A stretch of 11,102 nucleotides of DNA from Bacteroidales bacterium (GTDB lineage Bacteria; Bacteroidota; Bacteroidia; Bacteroidales; WCHB1-69): NCBI GenBank assembly GCA_017618435.1, contig JAFZUH010000019.1, positions 1 through 11,102 on the forward strand, read 5' to 3'. Below, one piece after another: positions 1 to 6,351 of this stretch. The stretch's first letter is position 1. The number at the start of each line of letters is the position of its first letter. The position numbers and the translations under genes are program-made. Under the pieces are notes generated by a model. That model had not been told where the DNA came from. It worked only from the letters and a program-made list of their open reading frames with translations, and made no database searches.

Positions 1-3000
1 TCTTATTATCATTTGCAGATAGCCACCGATTCTTCATTTAATACCTTGGTGTGTGATGTTGATGTATATACGGAGGATACGGTTATACATGGTTTTTCTC
101 ACCCGAACACGTACTATTGGCGGGTGAAATCCGATAAAACTCCCTATACCTATACACATGAATTCCATTATTATTTACCGACCGATTTTTCCCAGTTGAT
201 AGGGTGGTACAGTGCAGACAGCGTACATTTGGTAAATGGATATGTAGATACATTGTATGACAGAAGTGACAAATGCCACCATGTTGTACAGACAGCAGCC
301 AATAAAAGACCCTTATGGATCCCGAATGACAGCACTTTGAACAACCAGCCAAGCATTTATTTTGATGGGAATGATATGTTGACAACAAACGGAAACTCAG
401 CATTGTATGCTCAACCGAATATTTTTTATGTTGTAGCAAAAGTACAGCAAGGTACTTTGTTTAGTGGCGAAACAGATAATAATAGACATCATTTTCAGAT
501 ACTATATTCAGATAATAGTTTTATTGTTCGAATGTATGCTGGAATAGTACTGGATAACAATGTGTGGTTGAATAAAAATAATACTAATTATAATTTGTTT
601 AAATTGTATTTTAATAAACAACAATCTTTTTCATTATGGATGAATGATACTATTGTACAAGGGAATGCAGGAACGATGTCTATGCGAATGCTCAAATTAG
701 GAGCGTGGGGCAATACACAATCTTGTTTAAATGGTTATATTCCAGAAGTGGTGGCATATAATAAAGATTTGTCAAAACAAGAGCAATGGCATATCAATAA
801 TTATATAGGAGCTAAATATTATCCTCAAGTAGATTTGGGTAAGGATATATATATAACTTATGTACAAGATAGTGTATTTTCTAAAGATTTATCTGCATAT
901 AAATCTTGTTTGTGGAGTACAGGGGATACAAGCAAACAAATTAAGATGACTAAAGGAAAATATTGGGTAAGAGTACAAGATTGGTTCGGAAGAGAAAGCT
1001 CGGATACAATAGAAATAAAAGAAAATTATTTGACCCCATTATTGAAAAATAGTCCATACCAGTATTGTCAATTTGATAAGTTTACTCTTTCTTATCAAGA
1101 CATTTGCAAAAAAGAAAATTGTACATATTATCCGGATTTTATCTATCAATGGTCAAATGGTCAAACGGGACCTAATTTTTCTACAACAGAAGCCGGAATT
1201 TATACACTTACCATTACAGATACTTGTGGTTATTCGTATTTGGCAACATTTGAGGTGAAAACCGATAGTCTTCCCACAAAAGTGCGTATGCGTAGAGACA
1301 ATCTTTGTGTGGGTAGTTTTGTGGAATTGGCATATCCCACAGATATTGACAGTGTTCCCTATCAAATTGTATGGAATAGAGTCGATACGATGCCTAAGGT
1401 TGTTTTTAACGGTACTGCCCAATATGAAGTGGAAGTGGTTAATGCTTTAGGGTGTGTAGGGCGAGACGTACAAACCATTAATACTAAAGGTTATGCTCCT
1501 GTGGTTGCCTTTTCTACCAATAATATTTGTTTGAATCAGCAAGCCGAATTTGTGAATCAATCATACGCTACAGACGGTTCCCGTATTATAGAGTCTGTAT
1601 GGGAGTATGGAGACGGGCATTCTTCCACCTCGTTGCAGCCCAAGGCATTGGAAAGCCGTACCTATAAATATGACAGCAATGGCATTTATCAGGTGAAATT
1701 ATTGTGTAAAACCAGTAGCGGCTGCGAGCATTATTATACACAGACTATTGCGGTGTATGAAATTCCAAAAGTGTATTTCCAGCCTAATCAGGCTTGTGAA
1801 AAAACGGATTTTGTATTTACCAATAAGACACAATCTGATTATCCGATTAAATCCTACTTTTGGAGAATCAATGGAACAGATACCACCTCTGCAACCAATC
1901 CGCAATACCGTTTTGAGTCAGTTGGCACAGCAAGTGTTGAGTTGGTGGCAGAGTCGGTGTTGGGTTGCAAGGATACCTTACGCAAACAATTTGACATAAA
2001 ATCCAATCCCCAACCTACAATTGTCCATAATGCTTTGTGTCTCGGACAAGATGTGAATTTTGTGAATAAAACCTCTGCCAATGTACCTATATTGGCATAT
2101 AAATGGTCTATCAATGGGAATCAGGAATCGACTAATGACAAACTGATATATCAATTTGTTCAAGAAGGGCAATATCAACTCCAAATGCAAGTGCAATATG
2201 TCAATGGGTGTACGAATACACAAACAGAAATGCTAACCTTGTACCCCAGACCGATAGCGGATTTTACCGCAGAGCCTATTTGTCAGCATCAGCATTTGGC
2301 AGTGGAAAATAGAGCAAGAGTATTTACGCCTAATCCGATTCCATACTACCTTTGGACTATTGACGGTTTGTCTTCTTCTGACAGTATTCCCGCCATAGAA
2401 GTTCCTCATAGAGGATATTTCCCTTTGACTCAAATTATTACAGACCAACAAGGCTGTTCGGATACGGCAGAACAGGTGGTGAGAATCGCTATGGCTCCAC
2501 ATGCTGATTTTACCTATGAATACACAACGGAAAATCCGTATGCAATGGATTTCAAACACATGGACAACATAGAAAATACCATTTATACATGGATTTTTAA
2601 CGATAGGGATACATCGCATGAAGAATATCCTTCTTATGATTTTGAAAAAGAAGGGGATTATCCCGTACAATTGGTGGCAAAACATGCTTATATCAGTTGT
2701 CAGGATACGGCAAAAAAAATGATACAAATTGAGAAACTATCTATAGATTTGGAATTTGTGAATTTCTTTTTGCAAGAGGAAAAATCCGGTGTACGGCCTG
2801 TTGTCTGGGTGCTGAACAAAAGCAATAGAAATATTCCTTATTTGGACTACAAGTTTATTTATGGTCAGGAATGGGTACAGGAACGGGATACAAACACTTT
2901 GCAAATGGGCATGATGAATAAGTATGCTTTTGCTTCTGCAAGTAGAAATCGTCCGGACGCAAGCCGTATCTGTGTAGAAGTGTATTCCCCTTATGATAAT

Positions 3001-3303
3001 TATAAATCATCTCCATTGCCTGAAACCTATTGTATAACCCAAGCCGATCATTTGCAAATGTTGGATATATATCCTAATCCTGCCAATGATAAAATTGTTG
3101 TACATTTTGTGCTGCCTGAAGCGGAAACTTTGGATATAAAACTATGTGATATGATGGGAAATGTTGTCTATAGACATTCCCAATCATACGAGGAAGGCTA
3201 TTGGCAACAAACTGTACATATAGGCGACCTTGCCGCAGGGGTGTATGTGGTACAGATGTGTGCCAAAAACAGAATAGTCAGCAAAAAGGTAATAAAATTG
3301 TAG
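1..3303 (+). CDS. T9SS-sorted surface protein with FN3-like, LamG-like and PKD domains (5' partial)
   Basis: The frame is open from base 1, so the start lies upstream; a TTG at 13 is an internal codon, not a believable start. Counting residues from base 1 (1100 visible), the order is: the end of a fibronectin type III-like domain (about 1-46, ending in the motif TYYWRVKS); a LamG/concanavalin-like jelly roll (about 65-274, with IGWYSADS, IYFDGND and a VVAYNKDLSKQEQ tail); Ig/SprB-like repeats (about 275-498, CLWSTGDTS); four or five PKD-type repeats (about 499-915, WEYGDG then NGIYQVKLL); a linker; and a type A T9SS C-terminal domain (about 1021-1100, YPNPAND near the start, GVYVVQM and KKVIKL at the end). 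In this family the last domain directs export across the outer membrane and is then cleaved during anchoring. The jelly roll suggests adhesion or glycan binding, but no ligand can be named. The stop is six bases before the wzm-type gene, suggesting cotranscription. GC is markedly lower over about 480-1260. Confidence 0.9.
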   Translation, partial: SYYHLQIATDSSFNTLVCDVDVYTEDTVIHGFSHPNTYYWRVKSDKTPYTYTHEFHYYLPTDFSQLIGWYSADSVHLVNGYVDTLYDRSDKCHHVVQTAANKRPLWIPNDSTLNNQPSIYFDGNDMLTTNGNSALYAQPNIFYVVAKVQQGTLFSGETDNNRHHFQILYSDNSFIVRMYAGIVLDNNVWLNKNNTNYNLFKLYFNKQQSFSLWMNDTIVQGNAGTMSMRMLKLGAWGNTQSCLNGYIPEVVAYNKDLSKQEQWHINNYIGAKYYPQVDLGKDIYITYVQDSVFSKDLSAYKSCLWSTGDTSKQIKMTKGKYWVRVQDWFGRESSDTIEIKENYLTPLLKNSPYQYCQFDKFTLSYQDICKKENCTYYPDFIYQWSNGQTGPNFSTTEAGIYTLTITDTCGYSYLATFEVKTDSLPTKVRMRRDNLCVGSFVELAYPTDIDSVPYQIVWNRVDTMPKVVFNGTAQYEVEVVNALGCVGRDVQTINTKGYAPVVAFSTNNICLNQQAEFVNQSYATDGSRIIESVWEYGDGHSSTSLQPKALESRTYKYDSNGIYQVKLLCKTSSGCEHYYTQTIAVYEIPKVYFQPNQACEKTDFVFTNKTQSDYPIKSYFWRINGTDTTSATNPQYRFESVGTASVELVAESVLGCKDTLRKQFDIKSNPQPTIVHNALCLGQDVNFVNKTSANVPILAYKWSINGNQESTNDKLIYQFVQEGQYQLQMQVQYVNGCTNTQTEMLTLYPRPIADFTAEPICQHQHLAVENRARVFTPNPIPYYLWTIDGLSSSDSIPAIEVPHRGYFPLTQIITDQQGCSDTAEQVVRIAMAPHADFTYEYTTENPYAMDFKHMDNIENTIYTWIFNDRDTSHEEYPSYDFEKEGDYPVQLVAKHAYISCQDTAKKMIQIEKLSIDLEFVNFFLQEEKSGVRPVVWVLNKSNRNIPYLDYKFIYGQEWVQERDTNTLQMGMMNKYAFASASRNRPDASRICVEVYSPYDNYKSSPLPETYCITQADHLQMLDIYPNPANDKIVVHFVLPEAETLDIKLCDMMGNVVYRHSQSYEEGYWQQTVHIGDLAAGVYVVQMCAKNRIVSKKVIKL
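3061..3300 (+). other. Type IX secretion C-terminal sorting domain (type A)
   Basis: The last 80 residues of the first protein begin with LDIYPNPANDKI, then carry alternating beta-strand segments (ETLDIKLCDMMGNVVY, then AAGVYVVQM) and finish with the basic tail SKKVIKL. This matches the por-secretion tail (type A) of T9SS cargo. It implies an upstream signal peptide outside the window and an organism with a T9SS. Confidence 0.9.
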
Positions 3304-3309
3304 GGTAAG

Positions 3310-4185
3310 ATGGCTATATTTAAGCATACTATAAACAAACAAACTCAAGAAGAACAATATTCCACAATTACATCAACAAACCGCTTGCTTGATGTCAATC
3401 TAAAGGAATTGATTGCCTACAAAGACCTTATCAGAATGTATGTCAAACGGAATATTGTTACTTTTTACAAGCAGACTATTTTGGGACCATTGTGGTTTAT
3501 TATTCAGCCGATATTGACAACCGTTATGTTTATGTTTGTTTTCGGTAATCTGGCAGGCATATCAACAGACGGCATACCCGGACCCTTGTTTTATTTTGCA
3601 GGTATAATTATTTGGAATTATTTTGCAGATTGTCTGAATGCGACTTCGGGTACGTTTACCACCAATCAAAATGTGTTTGGAAAGGTGTATTTTCCGCGTT
3701 TGGTGGTGCCTATAGCGGTAACCATATCCAATTTGGTGAAATTCTTTATTCAATTGGCTATATTTTTGATTATATATATAGTATATGCCATACAAGGTAT
3801 AGGCATCGCCCCTAATATATATATATTATTGTTCCCTTTATTGATAATTATGGCAGCAGGTTTGGCTTTGGGATTCGGTATTATTTTTTCTTCCATGACC
3901 ACCAAATACAGAGACCTGACTTTTCTTCTGCAATTTGGCGTACAGTTGTGGATGTATGCCACCCCTGTCATTTATCCGTTAAGTACTATGCCTGCTGACA
4001 AACAATGGATATTCCAACTCAATCCGATGACTTCAATCATTGAGACTTTTAAGTATGCTGCCATTGGTAACGGCGTTTTTTCTTGGGGCTGGTTAGGCTA
4101 TAGTTTCGCTTTTATGATTGTTTTGCTGCTTGTGGGAATTGTGATTTTCAACAAAGTGGAAAAAAGTTTTATGGATACGGTCTAA
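3310..4185 (+). CDS. wzm: Polysaccharide ABC exporter membrane subunit (Wzm-type, ABC-2 family)
   Basis: This 291-residue protein is the usual size for an ABC-2 permease of the Wzm/TagG/KpsM type, which forms the inner-membrane channel that exports a finished lipid-linked polysaccharide to the periplasm. The cytoplasmic N-terminus carries an amphipathic part (LKELIAYKDLIRMYVKRNI, about 31-49) and the family motif ILGPLWFIIQP (57-67). Six hydrophobic segments lie near 60-82, 92-108, 131-155, 161-184, 202-222 and 259-280. The segment YATPVIYPL (216-224) and NPMTSIIETFKYA (238-250) are typical of the family. ATG at 3310 is the natural start, six bases after the stop of the surface-protein gene and with no Shine-Dalgarno sequence. 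Its ATPase partner is encoded not next door but about 2.2 kb downstream at 6352. The symbol is by family resemblance; the exact glycan cannot be read from the sequence. Confidence 0.92.
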   Translation: MAIFKHTINKQTQEEQYSTITSTNRLLDVNLKELIAYKDLIRMYVKRNIVTFYKQTILGPLWFIIQPILTTVMFMFVFGNLAGISTDGIPGPLFYFAGIIIWNYFADCLNATSGTFTTNQNVFGKVYFPRLVVPIAVTISNLVKFFIQLAIFLIIYIVYAIQGIGIAPNIYILLFPLLIIMAAGLALGFGIIFSSMTTKYRDLTFLLQFGVQLWMYATPVIYPLSTMPADKQWIFQLNPMTSIIETFKYAAIGNGVFSWGWLGYSFAFMIVLLLVGIVIFNKVEKSFMDTV

Positions 4186-4188
4186 AAG

Positions 4189-4214
4189 TACCATTTTTGT
4201 TGGGAAAAATAGTA
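4189..4214. promoter_or_regulatory. Imperfect inverted repeat overlapping a promoter, possible operator
   Basis: The arms TACCATTTTT (4189-4198) and AAAAATAGTA (4205-4214) pair at 9 of 10 positions around the 6-base spacer GTTGGG. The right arm overlaps the first two bases of the putative -7 box. It lies just after the wzm stop and just before the gene for an AlbA_2/winged-helix protein, the position expected for an autoregulatory operator. It does not look like an intrinsic terminator, because the stem is AT-rich and no T run follows. Chance occurrence in AT-rich DNA is possible. Confidence 0.3.
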
Positions 4215-4220
4215 TATTTG
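4213..4220 (+). promoter_or_regulatory. Bacteroidota-type -7 promoter box
   Basis: TATATTTG matches the Bacteroidota -7 consensus TAnnTTTG exactly and sits 23 bases before the GTG start at 4244, allowing a short leader of about 15-20 bases. The -33 element is poor: the nearest TTTG (4196-4199) is only 13 bases upstream, against about 19-21 in the known consensus. If real, this promoter would let the AlbA_2 genes and wzt be transcribed separately from wzm. Confidence 0.45.
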
Positions 4221-4243
4221 CAAAATAAAAACCATTCGATATC

Positions 4244-5713
4244 GTGATATTTCCATCAGAAAGTCAATATACGGAGTTTAAAACATCATTTAACGATGAA
4301 GTGATAGTTTCTTTAGTGGCTTTTGCCAATGCTAAAGGCGGACAAGTGTATATTGGTGTGAACGATAACGGTGAGGTTATAGGTATTAGTCTTGGACAAG
4401 AAACGATTGCGAAGTGGATAAATGAAATAAAACAAAAAACGGCACCAAGTATTATTCCTGATGTCGAAATTACAGAAAAAGACGGCAAACCTCTTGTTGT
4501 ATTGTCTGTACAGGAATATCCAGTTAAACCGGTTTCAGTAAAAGGACGTTATTATTGTCGTAGACAGAATAGCAATCATTTGCTTTCGGTTGATGAAATT
4601 TCCAATATGCATTTGCAGACACGCAATTCAAGTTGGGATTTTTATCCTGACCCTAAACATACTATTGCTGATATTGATTTAGATTTGGTTCAACATTTGA
4701 TTGACCGTATGAATCGTCGGGGTATGAATATTTATGATTCACCGGAGGTTTATTTGCGGAAAAAAGAACTTTGTGATGAAAATGGTCGCATTACATTTGG
4801 TTGCTATTTGCTTTTTAAGAAAAAAGAAGATATAATGACGACTATAGAACTTGGTCATTTTCAGGATAAGGAAGGCATTTTGATAAAAGATTCCATACGT
4901 TCAAAGACAAATATTGTTGAGCAGGTCAATGAGGTGATGTCGTTTATAAAAAAGCATATAAATATGGCTGTGATAATCTCGCCCAATCAAGTAGAAAATA
5001 TTCAACAATGGGATTATCCTTTAGAAGCAATTCGGGAAATTGTATTGAATATGATTATTCATCGTGATTATCGTTCACCAGCAGATTCGGTGGTGAAAAT
5101 TTTGCCCAATAGAATGGAATTTTATAATCCGGGTGTTTTGCCATTGGACTTGACTATTGAAAAACTGATGTCCAATGAGTATAGTTCGCGACCTCGCAAC
5201 AAACAGATTGCTGATATTTTTAAAGATACAGGTGATATAGAAAAATATGGTAGCGGCATTAAACGTGTGTGCAGAATGTTTGAGGAGGCTGGACTTGAAA
5301 AACCTGTATGGAATGTTGTGGCTGAGGGTATCATGGTAACAGTTTTTTTACATACTAATGAAAATGTCCCAGAAAATGTCATAGAAAATAATAAACCCAA
5401 GGAATGGACTATTCCTATAAATGAAAAAGAAGACGCTGGTATTCAAACATTACAAAATGACGGTGTAAATGACGGTGTAAATGACGGTGTAAATGACGGT
5501 GTAAAATTAAACGATAGGCAAAAGATGACGATGGATTTATTGCATTCTAATCCTCAAATAACAGCAAAGGAACTTGCCAATGTATTGCAAATAAAAATCC
5601 GTCAGGTTGAACGCATAATGGCCTCATTGAAAGAAAAAGGCCTTATTGTCCGTATTGGTCCTGATAAAGGCGGTTATTGGAAAGTTGTTGAAATGTCCCA
5701 TAAAAATGAATAG
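4244..5713 (+). CDS. AlbA_2 (Schlafen-like) / ATP-binding / winged-helix putative transcriptional regulator
   Basis: The 489-residue protein has the standard layout of the COG2865-type family, annotated as predicted transcriptional regulators or RecG-like ATP-binding proteins. An N-terminal AlbA_2 domain (about 8-118) has YTEFK and AFANAKGGQVYIGV. A central GHKL-like C-terminal module follows, with AIREIVLNMIIHRDYRS (261-277), RMEFYNPGVLP (290-300), RPRNKQIADIF (316-326) and EKYGSGIKRV (333-342). A low-complexity linker has four NDGV repeats (405-420). A C-terminal winged helix (about 423-486) ends in RIGPDKGGYWKVVE. The role in DNA or RNA binding is known only by family prediction. GTG at 4244 is the only usual start after the in-frame TAA at 4226, and the family N-terminus aligns there. 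It stands between wzm and wzt, where such a gene is not expected, and may control this locus. It could instead be an unrelated insertion, for example a defence-type Schlafen relative. Confidence 0.88.
   Translation: MIFPSESQYTEFKTSFNDEVIVSLVAFANAKGGQVYIGVNDNGEVIGISLGQETIAKWINEIKQKTAPSIIPDVEITEKDGKPLVVLSVQEYPVKPVSVKGRYYCRRQNSNHLLSVDEISNMHLQTRNSSWDFYPDPKHTIADIDLDLVQHLIDRMNRRGMNIYDSPEVYLRKKELCDENGRITFGCYLLFKKKEDIMTTIELGHFQDKEGILIKDSIRSKTNIVEQVNEVMSFIKKHINMAVIISPNQVENIQQWDYPLEAIREIVLNMIIHRDYRSPADSVVKILPNRMEFYNPGVLPLDLTIEKLMSNEYSSRPRNKQIADIFKDTGDIEKYGSGIKRVCRMFEEAGLEKPVWNVVAEGIMVTVFLHTNENVPENVIENNKPKEWTIPINEKEDAGIQTLQNDGVNDGVNDGVNDGVKLNDRQKMTMDLLHSNPQITAKELANVLQIKIRQVERIMASLKEKGLIVRIGPDKGGYWKVVEMSHKNE
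5456..5503 (+). repeat. Four tandem 12-base repeats encoding NDGV
   Basis: AATGACGGTGTA occurs four times in a row without any mismatch, giving NDGV four times between the ATP-binding module and the winged helix. The 12-base unit keeps the frame, so copy-number change would alter linker length rather than switch the gene off. Perfect identity at third codon positions points to recent slippage expansion. Confidence 0.97.
5651..5692 (+). repeat. Near-identical 3' end shared with the next gene (copy 1)
   Basis: These 42 bases match 6290-6331 at 40 positions and encode RIGPDKGGYWKVVE at the end of the winged helix. Just upstream the two genes differ clearly in DNA. This suggests strong constraint on this peptide or local gene conversion between tandem paralogues. 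Confidence 0.85.
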
Positions 5714-6349
5714 ATGACAAGAACTGAACTGTTTACACGGCTAAAAGATATTGAGTGGGATGACTTTGAGGTGAAAGAGGCGGTCACTGAATTGCCAAAG
5801 AATATTTGGGAGAGTGTTAGTGCTTTTTCAAATACTTCCGGTGGTTGGATTGTTCTTGGGGTCAAACAGATGGGTAAGAAATTTGAAATAATAGAGTTTC
5901 AGAATGCAGGGCGTTTTATGTTTGATTTGAAAGACCTGAAAGTACAAATGCATTCAATGCCTAGAAATCCGATTCTTATTAAACTATTTCGATTTGCAAA
6001 GTTAAGCGAAAATGCAGGATATGGTATTGATAAAATGTTGACTTGGGAAAAGTTGACAAATTGTGCAGTCGAATTTTCAAGCGATGTTGCAAGTTCTACG
6101 GTAACATATTTCCGAACTATTTCCGTAGAGGATGTTCAGAATGTTACCGAGAAAAGTTCACAGAAAATATTGGCCATAATGACCCAAAATCCTCGAATTA
6201 CAACACAGGAGATTGCAGATGAGTTAGAGATAAGTAGAAGGGCTGTGGCAAAACACATTGCAAATATGATAAAAAAAGGTTTACTTACCCGTATTGGTCC
6301 CGATAAAGGTGGTTATTGGAAAGTTGTTGAATCTTCAAATAAGAATTAA
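5714..6349 (+). CDS. Internally deleted AlbA_2 / winged-helix protein
   Basis: The 211-residue frame joins two distant parts of the AlbA_2/COG2865-type family. Residues 1-59 are the start of an AlbA_2 domain (WDDFEVKEA at 15-23, AFSNTSGGWIVLGV at 37-50). Residues from about 60 resemble the far end of the ATP-binding module (FQNAGRFMFDL 62-72, MPRNPILIKLF 82-92, SENAGYGIDKM 98-108). A winged helix follows (about 141-206), ending in RIGPDKGGYWKVVE like its neighbour. Roughly 200 or more residues usual in the family, including the end of AlbA_2 and the helix with the INHRDY-like motif, are absent, with the junction near bases 5885-5900. The frame is intact, so it may be a working small DNA-binding derivative, or a decaying gene that kept its frame. 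ATG at 5714 directly follows the TAG of the previous gene in the same frame. It ends two bases before wzt, so it is very probably cotranscribed with it. Confidence 0.8.
   Translation: MTRTELFTRLKDIEWDDFEVKEAVTELPKNIWESVSAFSNTSGGWIVLGVKQMGKKFEIIEFQNAGRFMFDLKDLKVQMHSMPRNPILIKLFRFAKLSENAGYGIDKMLTWEKLTNCAVEFSSDVASSTVTYFRTISVEDVQNVTEKSSQKILAIMTQNPRITTQEIADELEISRRAVAKHIANMIKKGLLTRIGPDKGGYWKVVESSNKN
6290..6331 (+). repeat. Near-identical 3' end shared with the previous gene (copy 2)
   Basis: This is the partner of 5651-5692. The only differences are two third-position changes, CCT to CCC and GGC to GGT, so the encoded 14 residues are identical. Confidence 0.85.
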
Positions 6350-6351
6350 AG

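Noticed and set aside
13..15. TTG at 13 as the start of the surface protein
   Set aside because: The same frame is open back to base 1 with fitting FN3-like residues (SYYHLQIATDS), and a secreted T9SS protein would need a signal peptide that is not present here.
2233..2727. 164-residue open frame on the minus strand inside the PKD region
   Set aside because: It lies fully antisense to a well-supported coding frame, has no recognisable domain, and its Cys/Phe/Ile/Arg-rich make-up is that of a shadow frame.
3768..3831. Two runs of alternating AT in the wzm gene
   Set aside because: They encode hydrophobic residues (Ile/Tyr) around membrane segments 3 and 4, so they follow from coding need in a low-GC genome. 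The runs are interrupted and show no sign of being a switch.
4186..4243. Intrinsic terminator after wzm
   Set aside because: The only inverted repeat has an AT-rich stem and is not followed by a T run; it fits an operator better.
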